DNA from: Mermis nigrescens
Lineage: Eukaryota > Nematoda > Enoplea > Mermithida > Mermithidae
NCBI GenBank assembly: GCA_036768485.1
Contig: JAVLUZ010000154.1
Coordinates: 25,471,637 to 25,535,636, forward strand
Direction: 5' to 3'
DNA: 64,000 bases
Below the pieces are notes generated by a model, which saw only the letters and a program-made list of their open reading frames with translations, ran no database searches and was not told the origin of the DNA. The translations under genes were made by a program, and so were the position numbers. Positions 55,700 through 64,000 of the stretch are shown here, one piece after another. The number at the start of each line of letters is the position of its first letter. Within the stretch, counting starts at the first letter, position 1.

Positions 55700-55875
55700 G
55701 TTTGAATGTTTGAATGACAAAGTCATCATCTTACTTTTCCAATATGCAAATTGCAAGTGATTAAAAATGTGTGGTAGAAGGTCGGCCGTATAAACGCTTT
55801 TTATCGTATTCATTTTGACCGAGCATCGCACCCGACAAGCGAAAAGACTTTTTAAATGCCCTATAAAACCCAACT
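43627..55875 (-). CDS. P3H: Prolyl 3-hydroxylase (leprecan) gene, partial
   Basis: Fe(II)/2-oxoglutarate dioxygenase that hydroxylates prolines in collagen in the secretory pathway (family knowledge). Exons in transcript order: 55875-55735, 55054-54918, 53559-53347, [gap], 48769-48646, 48520-48425, 46242-46091, 45606-45511, 45388-45316, 43827-43627. All joined neighbours agree in phase. The 5' exons match the leprecan/CRTAP TPR region. The 3' exons match the catalytic domain: metal ligands H and D in HPIHGDN, distal H in ALHGVKAV, and an Arg 10 residues later for 2-oxoglutarate. At least one exon between 53347 and 48769 is missing from my model, as are the signal-peptide exons. The protein ends ISTF, with no KDEL-type ER retention signal. 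The intact catalytic site argues against CRTAP or SC65. Confidence 0.9.
43828..45315 (-). other. P3H: P3H last intron
   Basis: Donor GCG|GTGAGT. Contains an older-family repeat copy at 44370-44595 ('aaagtgccttcggttc', 'tttttggcgtttctgacgat') and MITE-like scraps at 44960-45260. The ORFs at 45013-45291 are repeat. Confidence 0.75.
45316..45388 (-). CDS. P3H: P3H exon: LNDDFDGGEF
   Basis: 73 bases, too short for an ORF search. Acceptor TTTTGAAG, then C completing Ser (AG from the previous exon). It reads ALIYLNDDFDGGEFIFADSN, then ENEA, donor GTGAGT. LNDDFxGGxF is the core strand of the family's double-stranded beta-helix. Confidence 0.92.
45511..45606 (-). CDS. P3H: P3H exon: HxD iron site
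   Basis: 96 bases. Acceptor AAAGACAG at 45607, phase 2 in and out. It reads SDLSHPIHGDNCMLKDGRC then DKRFPAFTWRDF. H and D of HGD are the first two iron ligands; the family usually has HADN or HVDN. Donor AG|GTAGGC. Confidence 0.92.
45684..46050. repeat. A-rich tandem repeat in P3H intron
   Basis: About three diverged copies of a roughly 115-base unit built from 'aaataaacaaa' and 'aataaaaatatacaa' motifs. The 118-residue minus-strand ORF over it is an artefact of this composition. Confidence 0.7.
46091..46242 (-). CDS. P3H: P3H exon: LFYEKTE to THLACR
   Basis: 152 bases. Acceptor TTTCTTAATTTAG at 46243, phase 0, donor ACTAG|GTTAGT leaving phase 2. It reads YTADAKAPLRLAKLFYEKTE, then LARNFVQQYFNLSSHLYVDY, THLACRTSKT. 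This matches the P3H segment before the HxD site. Confidence 0.9.
46243..48424 (-). other. P3H: P3H intron with repeats
   Basis: Holds an older-family copy at 47325-47725 ('aaagtgccttttttcggc', 'atggcgcgaagcgtcg') and repeat-derived sequence to about 47890. The rest is AT-rich with no exon recognised. Confidence 0.75.
48425..48520 (-). CDS. P3H: P3H exon: GYAGKGSPHTKHE
   Basis: 96 bases, phase 0 at both ends. Acceptor TTTTTTAG, donor CAG|GTGCTC. It reads DLSQLGSGYAGKGSPHTKHE then NFYGLTIGKLMQ, matching the conserved G-Y-x-G-x-x-SPHT-x-HE-x-F-x-G-LT block of the family. Confidence 0.92.
48646..48769 (-). CDS. P3H: P3H exon: start of catalytic domain
   Basis: Reads EFRRNHGIRVLKKEFELNG, then TRRFLAENLMSKSECQSLMK. 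The LNGTRRFL and ECQSL segments are family landmarks. Donor AGA|GTGAGC, phase 0, fits the next exon. The 5' border is uncertain: an in-frame stop near 48827 excludes a longer reading, and GCTCAG at 48770 is the only AG available downstream of it, giving phase 2. The frame is also open through MPSPDVLR upstream of that AG. Confidence 0.85.
49048..49315 (-). mobile_element. hAT-type MITE
   Basis: Starts catacgtgggcagcatcaaa, ends cgcccaggtgtg. Flanks GTGCGGAC and GTCAGGAC (6/8). A short-subfamily fragment precedes it at 48924-49030. Confidence 0.8.
49701..49766 (+). CDS. Possible plus-strand coiled-coil exon
   Basis: A textbook-looking acceptor (tttttgtttttacatttcaag) at 49700 and donor (aaa|gtaaaa) at 49767 bound 66 bases reading EERQQKNREMQISLDEKRLK. 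The charge pattern fits a coiled coil. It lies opposite a P3H intron. No partner exon was proven. Confidence 0.25.
50376..51659. mobile_element. Transposon with inverted tandem-repeat arms
   Basis: The left end ggggccaactcagaaaaccta matches the inverse of the right end (gtaggttttctaggttgggc). Flanks are TCTGCAATG (50367-50375) and CCTGCAATG (51660-51668). Left arm units: tttcagggagttcaggga (50423-50480). Right arm: about sixteen inverted 18-base units ctgaagtccctgaaatcc (51301-51600). The ORF at 50626-50862 inside is unrecognised. The Leu-Lys-Ser ORF at 51208-51576 is translated repeat. Confidence 0.78.
53347..53559 (-). CDS. P3H: P3H exon after TPR region
   Basis: 213 bases, phase 0 at both ends. 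Acceptor GCCATTTAG, donor GAA|GTGAGG. It reads ATDEHPDDYNEISTEIDYDF, then WQLAKKFYNTQVSPIQHP, and an acidic, Gln-rich end. Base composition is clearly coding. The assignment rests mainly on position and phase between the TPR and catalytic exons. Confidence 0.72.
53560..54917 (-). other. P3H: P3H intron
   Basis: AT-rich, with an (ATA)n run at 53970-53990 and a reverse older-family fragment at 54440-54650. No exon recognised. Confidence 0.7.
54918..55054 (-). CDS. P3H: P3H exon: TPR region, FIPRE
   Basis: 137 bases. Acceptor GGTTTTTCAG, two bases completing Ser, donor GAA|GTGCGT, phase 0. It reads GKLRKACEAVATYLLFRPKD, then QTMMDNKNFYAQQAK and ENLFIPRE. The pattern A-x-A-A-x-T-Y-L-L-F-x-P-x-D is characteristic of the leprecan/CRTAP N-terminal repeats. 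Confidence 0.85.
55055..55734 (-). other. P3H: P3H intron with (AAT)n array
   Basis: Holds an (AAT)n microsatellite (about 55485-55700) right next to the exon donor at 55734. The poly-Leu tail of the overlapping ORF comes from this array. Confidence 0.8.
55485..55700. repeat. (AAT)n microsatellite, about 200 bases
   Basis: Nearly continuous 'aataataat' units with one 'cacaacacaacaac' interruption at 55627-55640. Confidence 0.95.
55735..55875 (-). CDS. P3H: P3H exon: TPR region, NHLQFAYWK
   Basis: Reads LGFIGHLKSLFACRVRCSVK, then SVYTADLLPHIFNHLQFAYW, and ends K plus one base at donor AAAA|GTAAGA. N-x-L-Q-x-A-Y-x-K is a strong family signature, and phase 1 fits the next exon (A+GC = Ser). 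The acceptor at 55876 (GAAATTAG) is my best guess; the frame stays open further upstream. Confidence 0.8.
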
Positions 55876-56098
55876 CTAATTTCACGATACAATGACGAGG
55901 AGCGAGTGATAAAATTAACAAATATATTACATTAAAACAGCCAAAAACATCAGATTTCATTTCATGTATTTACCGAATGTTAATAATATCGTATTTTCTT
56001 TCCTTTTTAGGCAAATTTCGTCAGAAATATTAAGATTTTGACATGAAGATTACCGGTAAACTGATGACACAAATCTAATAATAGGAGTACAGGGTGAC

Positions 56099-56371
56099 CA
56101 TACGTGGGCGTGGGGGTTGGGGAGTATGCAACCCCCAGAAGTTGGAATACGCCCCAGAAATCAAAATACCCCCCAGAATTCAATTTTTGAAATTTTTTCG
56201 CTTTTTTAGCGATTTTTTGATGCCATTGGATAGTGCTCGATGAGAAATGTCGAAAAATGGTGTTTTTTCGCCATACAACCACTTTTAAGACCATTTTTGA
56301 CCTTTGAAAATTTTTTCACCTCCCCTCAAATTTTTTCACTCCCTCCAGAATTTCGGTGCTGCCCACCTATG
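56099..56371 (+). mobile_element. hAT-type MITE, exact 8-bp TSD
   Basis: Starts catacgtgggcgtgggggtt, ends gcccacctatg. Flanked by AGGGTGAC (56091-56098, 56372-56379). The joined flank 'tacagggtgacccatcaaac' resembles the end of a mariner-type element, so this MITE probably landed in an older one. Confidence 0.88.
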
Positions 56372-56379
56372 AGGGTGAC

Positions 56380-59300
56380 CCATCAAACAGGGTCAAAATG
56401 TTCTGATAAGGACTGCGGTTGTGTTGAACATATAAAAGTGTTAATGTCCTTTTAAAGAGCAAATATAGGTCAACAAAAGCGTAAAGCGTCATCCTGTGAC
56501 TCTTTGGTTTATGATTTTGTCAACAAAATTTTTGTGGTAACTTAAAAATGGAAAAACAGCGTATTAAGTAGAGGTGTTAATTAGCAAGACTCTGTCAATC
56601 TAAATTTTTTTTGTTAAGATAGTCATAAAATGTCTCTAATCTGTTACTTATTGCCCTTAGATTCAAACCCGACAATTTTATTGTCTATTTTGAGTGAACT
56701 ATCCATCATATTACATGTTATTCACGTTTACGCTACAAAAGACTTGAGTTTGAAAAGATAAGATGTATGGAAGACTTATAGTACCCATTGTTTTAGACCA
56801 TATATGTATCTGATGGTGAGATAGCGGGTCCCCACCACACCTGGGCGTGGGGTTTGGGGGTATGCACCCCCCAGAAACCAAAACACCCCCCCAGAAATCA
56901 AAATACTCCCCCCGAGAATTCAAAATTCCCCACTCTAATTCGCTCGTCCCACCATCCCAAAAAGATATGAAATTTTTATCCTCCCGATGTTTGGACGAAA
57001 ACTTGCGTTTTTAAGTGATTTTTGCCATATTTGATCGAAACATGGAGGTCATCAACGCCCTCTCCTAAATATCTGGAAAGTCACCATGCATTAAATACCC
57101 ACTTCTTTATAATAAGCGATGTTCCAAATTGTAATTGAAAGGTGCAATCCCATAGATTTATACTTCTGTTTCATGATAAACGAACTCAGAAAAACGAACT
57201 CTGATGCTTAGCTGATTTTGATGCGATTTGCATTATTTAAGAGCCTATGACCGTTGCAACAATTGTTTAAAGTCCTATGTATGCTGGTGTAGCTGCTGTT
57301 AGTTTTACACTAGGTTAAGCAGAAGTTGTTTCAACTAGTATTTTGCGAATTAAACGCATAAAACAAGCTAATGTTTGCGATATCATAACTTTTTGACGGC
57401 AAGAGTAAATTAAATGCCATTTAATTCGATAAGACCAGTATTAATCGAAAATCAAGTTTGTAAAATATTAGTAATAGTTATCGCGTCGTTCTAAAGATAT
57501 ACGCCATTTGATAAAAGTCGGTTCTTGATTTTTGAAACTATCTGCCAGAAACATTATTTATCCTTTTGCCATGTAACTTCACAATTTTTCACGACAGTCA
57601 ATTAATTCTGAAGTTTTTTCTTTTGGCTGTTACCTTGTAATTTACTTCATGAAATCACAGGATGCTGCAAAATAATTGAGCTGTAATCAAAGGTTGCACG
57701 TTTTGCAAACGGCTTCCAAATGAAAAATTTTTCATCTACGAACTTTAAAACCCATGATAAAAGTGCGTTTGTATCGCAAAAACTGAATCGATCAATATAA
57801 AAATGACTATAATAGTAGAGGAATAATTTTTGTTTAAATTTTAAACAAACTCGCTCTATATACAGGGTGGCCCATAAAAAAGGCTACATTCCGATTTGAC
57901 AGGACATAACTTCAGCTCAAATGAACTTCATGCTTTCAAACTGGCTGCATTCGATAGATAAAAGTCTCTCCTTCTCCAAATGTGTGAAAAATTTTGGCCA
58001 AGTTACAGTGCTCCAGGCGCTAAGGCAATTTGTTTACACCCTACTTTATTATTGTTTAAACGCCGATAGCGTCATTGGTCCTGCCATCAATTTGCACCCT
58101 CTTTTAACGATAACCTGAAATTTTTGTACTCGGTAGGACTCGTATCTATTCCGGAGATGTAAAAATGTGCTACATAATTTTTGTGACTGGACATATTGTC
58201 AAAATGTCAAAAAAGGATATACAATATACATAGTAATGTAATACAATGCAGAAACTCTGGGGTTTAAACAGTGAAGTGTAAACAGATTGCTGTTTTGCGG
58301 GTACCGCTGAAAGCTGGCCGAAATCTTTAACGTTGATCAAATAAATACATGTTTACCTATCTAATGCAGCTGGTCTTTAAATTTTATTTTCACATCATTC
58401 GAGGTTATGACGTCTTAAAAATGTAGTTATAAAAACACGTCTTGTTCAATTCCCGTTTTTACGTTCAATCATCACTTATCGGAATGTTCATCTTACTTTT
58501 CTTATTCAGATACGATTGTGTATGTAAATGCGCTGCTAGATAAATTGAGCGTTATTTATTCAAAGTCAAAGACAGGAAATAATAACAATAAAATACAAAT
58601 CATTCTGGCATTAGTTTGCTTATACGATTAATAAAATATTTTGGTGCTTGTTCGTATACAGTATGATTAATTGATCCGGCAGGATTTTTTTCGAATTTTA
58701 GCATGGTCTACACGTAAGCATATTCCATGCTTAAGCATATCCTTGCTTAAGCATACGGCTACGCATTATAGACGCGCCTGGCATTAAGGGCTGCTATAGC
58801 GCATATTTTAGCGTTTACAAGAAAAAATGGGTTCATTGTCATAATAAATCAAGTATGTGCTTAAGAGTCAGACCTCCTAAAACGCCGTGAAGCGAAAAAG
58901 ATGATCAGAAAATAATAAGATAGATTATTGGTCGGTTAAAGCACGCAAAAAATATTCGTATTTGTTTTTTTTCGTGAATACTCTCACGTTGTAAAGGAAT
59001 TCAAGGAAATGAGAGCAAGGTAAAAATTTTTACAAGCAAATTTTTGGTCAAAAATATAATTTGAAATTGACGTCGTAAATTAGAATTTAAATCTAATTTA
59101 AAAATTTTAAAAAAATTTCAGAAATTAATTTAACGTAGATCATTAAGCATGTAATCTCTCATAAGATAATTTTTTAGGTACACTTGTGCTATTTCACGCG
59201 TCCTTTTTGTTTCTTTCTTACTAATAGCATGATGCACCTCTATATCTGTCTTTCTTTCTTTTTTCAATATTTGCTATTTATTTATTTACTGATTTATTTT

Positions 59301-60206
59301 TCTATTTTTTTCTTTTCGCTTCTTATTCATATTGATGACTTCTTACTATATCAGTTGATTTATAGCATTGTATCGCAAGGCAGTATTGAGGAAATGGAAA
59401 AAATATTAATACATTTCGAAATTAGTTTGATTTGGGATAAAGTGACGAAAATCCAGAATGAATCATTTTTCGGTGACTTTACAAGCATAACATTACAAAG
59501 CCTTTATTCTCATTCTTTATTGTGTGTACAACCTATATTTTTGATTTAATAATTTTTATTCAATAATTTGGTTAAAAATATATCTATTTCTGGAACATTT
59601 ATTCAGATTTCGGTTCTGTGGGGGGCAAAATTGGGCCAGCTGGCGATTTCGCAGCGCACTAGGCCAGATATAAAAATGAAATACGCGTTAGCTTATCATA
59701 AAAATGATACTTCAAAAATTTAAATGAATGTTATAAGCCCAATAAAGAATTGGCTAAACTTCTGTTTTGGTTAGAAACTTAATATAATGATACAATAGGC
59801 AAAAGAAAATGACAATTTCGTCAATAATAAATAACAATTGGTAGAAAGAAAGAAAAATTCTTCTCAAAAGTCATTTAAAGATATATAGAATTGGGGTAGA
59901 TATCTAGAATTCTGAAAGCTAGGCAAAAATACTCAATTATCGGCGCAACCCTGAAACCCTACTATACGATTTTATTTGTGGGATTTCAGAGCTTCACACA
60001 TATTTATTGTGGAATTCAGGGATTTCAGGGAATTCAGGGGTTTCAGGGAATTCAGCCGCAATACACATATATGACCGATAGGCTATGTAATTGTACAAAT
60101 CGCAGTGATTGGTTTGCATACTGACGTCCAAAAAGTGTAGGTTCTCTTGTCCGCAACACAACACGCTACACCAATATGTTAATGAAGCACGTGCGAGATC
60201 AAATGA
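56380..60206. other. Intergenic with transposon ends
   Basis: A truncated MITE at 56836-56935 and a mariner-like terminus ('tacagggtggcccataaaaa') at 57858. Bases 59995-60055 hold 'ttcagggaattcagggg' units like the arms of 50376-51659. The ORF at 59184-59549 is hydrophobic, of low complexity and not recognised. No P3H 5' exon was found here. Confidence 0.45.
56836..56935 (+). repeat. Truncated hAT-type MITE
   Basis: Starts cacacctgggcgtggggttt and loses its similarity after about 100 bases. Confidence 0.75.
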
Positions 60207-61390
60207 TTGTGTCCCGGGTGACCGACAGTCCCGGGTGACCGACAAATGGTTTCAAGAATAGATCTGTCAATCAAAAAATTCCCGTCTGGCCGACAGTCCC
60301 GGGTGGCCGGCTATACCGGGTGGCCGACAGTCCCGGGTGGCCGACTGTACCGGGTGGCCGACAGTCCCGGGTGACCGACAAGTGGTATAATAATAAAATT
60401 GTCATGAAAATTCCTAACTGACTAATGATTTCGGAAAATTAATGCCTTTTCAAGTAGGTACCTATTTATGCACATAAATAGTTTTACCAATGCAATAACA
60501 TTGCTCATATGAATTCATAGCAAATTTAAAACATGCAGGATTTGGTAAAAAAGGCCTATTATTTACATTTCGTAATATTTTAGTGCTATCCTACTTAAAC
60601 TTATTGTGGCTGCAAAATTACAGCTACATATTTGTGTAACTTCAGTGCTGCGAAAGTGCCATCAAATGATTTACTCGCCATTTAACCAAAAACAGAGGCG
60701 TAGCCAAGACTTTTGTGCAGCCAGTTTCTCAGTTTTCGAAAATACTGTGCAACGCTCCACTTAAAAATGTTTATTTTGACAAAAAAGGATTAAGTATCCG
60801 CCCGATTCAAAATGCAAATGAGGTTTTATTTTTAGAATTTTTTGATTCTGAAGGTGCCTAAACGCGATTTATTGCTTATGAATTCCATAGCGCATGTGAA
60901 ACTACGCTGTAGGCCGAATTTAACGCGCACAAAAATATAAGTAATTCAAGATCTTAAAGACGACTGGACAAAAATGAATATTTGATATTTGATACAAAAT
61001 TGTTAGTAAATATGCACATTTAATAAGTTTATATACAATACAATATGTACATGTAATAAGTTTATATTCACATTTATGCCAGTGCAAACTTTATTGCTAT
61101 TCTAAGAGAATGAAAAAATTACGTATTTCGATTTTGAGAAAATATTTATTCATAGTGATAGTACAACCGGGTCATTTGGGAATTTTCATGCCATCTATCG
61201 ATCAACCGGTACAGTGTCGGCCACTCGGGACTGTCGGCCATCCGGTACAGTCGGCCACCCGGGACTGTCGGCCACTCGGAACAGTCGGCCAGTAAGTACT
61301 GTCGGTCACTCGGGAATTTTTTGATTGACAGATCTATTTTTATACTATTTGTCGGGTGACCCGGGACTGTCGGTCACCCGGGACGTTACC
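60207..61390. mobile_element. Transposon with inverted CCCGGGTGACCGACAGT arms
   Basis: Flanked by exact GATCAAATGA (60197-60206, 61391-61400). The left end gtcccgggtgaccgacagtc, then 'atagatctgtcaatcaaaaa', recurs inverted at the right end. Each arm has several copies of a unit of about 14-17 bases, tcccgggtggccgacag (left 60210-60380, right 61205-61390). The interior of about 800 bases has no ORF of note. Confidence 0.87.
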
Positions 61391-61592
61391 GATCAAATGA
61401 CAGTGTGTTATTCAGATATTAAAAATTGCCGCCACGTTCATAATTCTTCCCGCGAAAAAACGTGTATTGTTTTTGCAGAAAACGACTTTTGACATCGCAA
61501 TAATATCTGCGATCATACTGTAATTCTTTATGAACATGCACACTTAACAAATGTTGAAGGTCCAGCGATCCTTAACCTAAGTACCTAACGTA

Positions 61593-61785
61593 CAGTAACG
61601 GATCCAGGATTTTCCTAAGAGGGGGCGGTACCCCTGAGGGGGGGGCGGAACCCTGACTTGGGCGAAAAAATTAGCTGTCTTAAACCAAAAATCGCTAAAA
61701 ATTGCTCGAAAATCCTTAATTTTGCGCATTATTCTGGGCCAATGGGGGCGGCCGCCCCCTCCGCCCCTCCATAAGTCCGCCCCTG
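61593..61785. mobile_element. Small hAT-like MITE, CAGGGGCGGA type ends
   Basis: 193 bases from cagtaacggatccaggattt to ataagtccgcccctg, an imperfect inverted repeat. Flanked by exact CTAACGTA (61585-61592, 61786-61793). Confidence 0.8.
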
Positions 61786-61811
61786 CTAACGTATAGCAAC
61801 GATTCGCAAGA

Positions 61812-61952
61812 ATGAATGGACTGAAGAACTACGACCGTCTGGCTGTTCATCTTGATGAATTTTCGTTCAGGCAGAATTATAAGGATGAGCAAGGAAGTAT
61901 TTGGAGTGCTTGGTTAGAATTCGCAAAAATCTACGCTGAATGGTGGAAATGA
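61812..61952 (+). CDS. Candidate 46-residue ORF, Trp-rich
   Basis: ATG 61812, MNGLKNYDRLAVHLDEFSF, ending IYAEWWK. Four Trp and balanced codons in an AT-rich background are unusual for chance. Not recognised. It could be a fragment of a larger, decayed gene. Confidence 0.25.
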   Translation: MNGLKNYDRLAVHLDEFSFRQNYKDEQGSIWSAWLEFAKIYAEWWK

Positions 61953-62869
61953 TATGTTTTTGTCTAAACAAAAATCAGTAATATTGCAGTGAGTTCATTC
62001 TTGGGGATTTGCACCCTTCCCCACCCAGAAGTTGGAACCCCTCCCCCCGGGCAGATTCTGGGACGTGACTGTGAGAGGCAGGAAAGGGGCTATTCCCCCA
62101 AATTTTGGAAGCGCAAGCATTTTCCGCAAGGGTCGCCCAAAGAAAAAAATTGAAAATTCTTGAAGCGCAGATCGTTAGAATAGCTTTAGTAGACCTTTGA
62201 GCTGATAAATTTAAAATTTTCGACCGCTTTGCGCCAAATCTATTGTTTTTTGATAATTTTTCTTCCAAGGAGCCCATGTTTTCTGCAGAAGATCAGATAT
62301 ACGTTTAGAAGTTTTTGTGACCATTTTATATAATAATTTGACTGAAAATAATTTGAATTCTCAAATTAAAAAAAAATTTCTTACTTCCAGCAGTGTGTAG
62401 TGCTTGCTGAGAAATGCTCAAAAACACCACTAGTTTTGTCTATCTATGCCTGTTGAGATATCTGACCTTAAAGTTTCAGTCCCCTAAACTCAGGAGGTCA
62501 ATACGTGCCTACGCACATTAGTGTAGATCCCCAGAATTGTGTTTATCAACATCTTTGGCAATCTCAGCCATCTACACCCCCTCCAGAATTTTAGTGTGTT
62601 GCCCAGGTATGGCGGGAGAACAAATAATACCGACCGGCTGCAGGACCTTAAGTCTTGTACAAAAACATAGAAATGTGATAGGTACTAGAAACTTGCTTAC
62701 AATTTATGGATCAACAGAGTGTTCGGCATTATTTGTCAATTAATTAAGTTAAATCATTCTTTGAATTTAGTTTTCCGGGCCTCTTTTTCCGTTTTCTGTT
62801 CTGAGAGAAAAAATTTCGTAAAGGACAATTGTTTCGTAAAAGACGCTAAACGAATATTTTATTTAAACC
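61953..62869. other. Intergenic, MITE fragments
   Basis: A short-subfamily MITE fragment at 62510-62620 ('gttgcccaggtatgg') and C-run sequence near 62020-62060. ORFs here are in repeats. Confidence 0.45.
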
Positions 62870-63201
62870 TTTATTATGGGCCATCCGATATTTTGGATGC
62901 AACTTTGTACTCACGCTGTTCTGTCAATTTTTGTCTAAAATAAACAAGCAATAGCTCTTTTAATAAAGCTCTTCTTGATCCAGAAGAAAGTATTTTCACT
63001 AATTTAAAGGTCGTCAACAGATCAGACTTTGGAAGCTTCTGGAACTTCGTTCTTTTAAAGTTATGCGATGAAACTCTTTTTACGCATTGAAGTGTAAAAG
63101 TCATATAAGTTGCAAAAAACTGCATTGGGCTAGGTGCTTTCGTTCTTAAGCTATTGATTCTCAAAAATAAAATCCGATTTTTCGGATTGCCCATAATAAG
63201 T
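62870..63201. mobile_element. MITE with TTATTATGGGC termini
   Basis: Left ttattatgggccatccgata, right inverse tcggattgcccataataa. Further copies of the end occur at 63320-63350, 63370-63432 and 63540-63552. The 106-residue ORF across it is not a gene. Confidence 0.7.
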
Positions 63202-63315
63202 TACCTCATTCAATGGTAGTATTTAGTGACTCCTACATAGTTCAAAAGCTTGTAGGTACATACATGCATACCTATACATTAGTTTTGCGTAAATGTAAGT
63301 TCGAAGTAAAAACTG

Positions 63316-63560
63316 AACATCCGAAATATCGGATGTCCCATAATAACTTTCGTCAAATGTCAGGTAAGTTATTGTGGGCCATCCGATAAATCGGATAGAC
63401 CCTTATTATGGGACATCCGAAAAATCGGATTTTTTTCTCACCCCCAGGGCCCGGTGGGAGCTGAAAAAATCAAGTAACCGTCTTTTATCATTCTGACCAT
63501 CCTGGCATTATTTCATTATCCTTAGTGCAATTTTTTTAATAGGCCCATAATAAAGGGTTT
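63316..63560. repeat. Cluster of TTATTATGGGC element ends
   Basis: At least four further occurrences of 'cccataataa' or its inverse with 'atccgataaatcggat' palindromes, suggesting nested or tandem MITE ends. Confidence 0.6.
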
Positions 63561-63789
63561 AGAGTTCATAGACATTTTGCAGTTTAGCCCAAAACTTTTC
63601 ACGTTGAAATGGGTGGTATAAGTCATGAGTGGGTCGGCTCTCCTAATTCGAATTTTATCTTAATTTTGTAATAAGTGATATTCCTTAATTTCTTTCCTGA
63701 TTGACATCATTTTCACCATTAATCGTAAATTTTCTGTAACGCTAAAGCAGCATTTCAAAAATGCTTTCTCGCCCGCCCTTTTAATTCTG

Positions 63790-63954
63790 GCAACGTCCCA
63801 ACATGGCTACCAGTCCTAACACGGCCACCGTCCCAACACGGCCACCAAAATTCCCAACACGGCCACCTACCCAACTCGGCCACCGTCCCAACATAGCCAC
63901 CGTCCCAACATGACCACCGCCCTAACAAAGCCACTGTCTCAACAAGGCCACCAT
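63790..63954. repeat. Minisatellite arm, continues past window
   Basis: About eight units of ggccaccgtcccaacac, related to the ccccaccgtcccaacag unit of 31009-32662. Probably the left arm of another tandem-repeat-armed element. Confidence 0.7.
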
Positions 63955-64000
63955 CACGCGTGGGCGTGGAGGGCTTAGGGGGCTATGCACCCCCAGAAGT
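63955..64000 (+). mobile_element. hAT-type MITE, cut by window end
   Basis: Starts cacgcgtgggcgtggagggc and continues off the right edge with the usual 'gctatgcacccccagaagt'. Confidence 0.8.

Noticed and set aside
55502..55730. Poly-Leu protein
   Set aside because: Comes from the (AAT)n array. Only the first part of that reading frame, beyond 55735, is a real P3H exon.
59184..59549. Membrane protein ORF of 121 residues
   Set aside because: The N-terminal half is a T-rich, low-complexity translation; no conserved motif or splice context.
62874..63194. 106-residue ORF
   Set aside because: Spans a MITE nearly end to end, so it is most likely fortuitous.

Overview
The window is AT-rich, non-coding-dominated nuclear DNA from an animal, almost certainly an invertebrate. 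Evidence: two multi-exon genes with GT-AG introns and matching codon phases, no operons or ribosome binding sites, and a very dense load of small DNA transposons. The phylum cannot be fixed from sequence alone. The many G-runs in the repeats would suit a G-quadruplex-rich lineage such as pelagic tunicates, but that is only a guess.

Left part (278-14553, minus strand): a telomerase reverse transcriptase gene (TERT). Three exons carry an N-terminal TEN-like region, the RNA-binding domain (CP, QFP and T motifs) and reverse transcriptase motifs 1, A, B', C and E. All three catalytic aspartates are present. The two introns (1.65 and about 10.1 kb) are packed with repeats. The C-terminal extension is either beyond the left edge or absent.

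Right-centre (43627 to about 55875, minus strand): a prolyl 3-hydroxylase (leprecan) gene, reconstructed from nine exons whose phases fit except at one gap, where an exon is missing. The last exons carry the Fe(II)/2-oxoglutarate site. The N-terminal exons were not found.

The rest is mobile DNA: (1) about twenty copies of a 230-275 bp hAT-type MITE with G/C-run ends and 8-bp target duplications, many exact; (2) a striking group of elements whose inverted ends are arrays of tandem repeats (27680-28800, 31009-32662, 50376-51659, 60207-61390), each flanked by a 9-10 bp duplication, one carrying a FLYWCH zinc-finger ORF typical of Mutator-like transposons; (3) other inverted-repeat elements (3999-4744, 9278-9743, 15282-16136, 17499-19708, 21708-22254, 29177-30365, 61593-61785, 62870-63201); (4) an older dispersed family with a gcgcgaagcgc core; (5) simple and minisatellite arrays. 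Elements are nested, and several insertions can be ordered in time.

A few short ORFs with coding-like composition (23629-23907, 38512-38657, 39118-39264, 42925-43110, 61812-61952) and one plus-strand coiled-coil exon candidate (49701-49766) are given as low-confidence genes. The tandem-repeat-armed transposons are the best candidate for something not well described.
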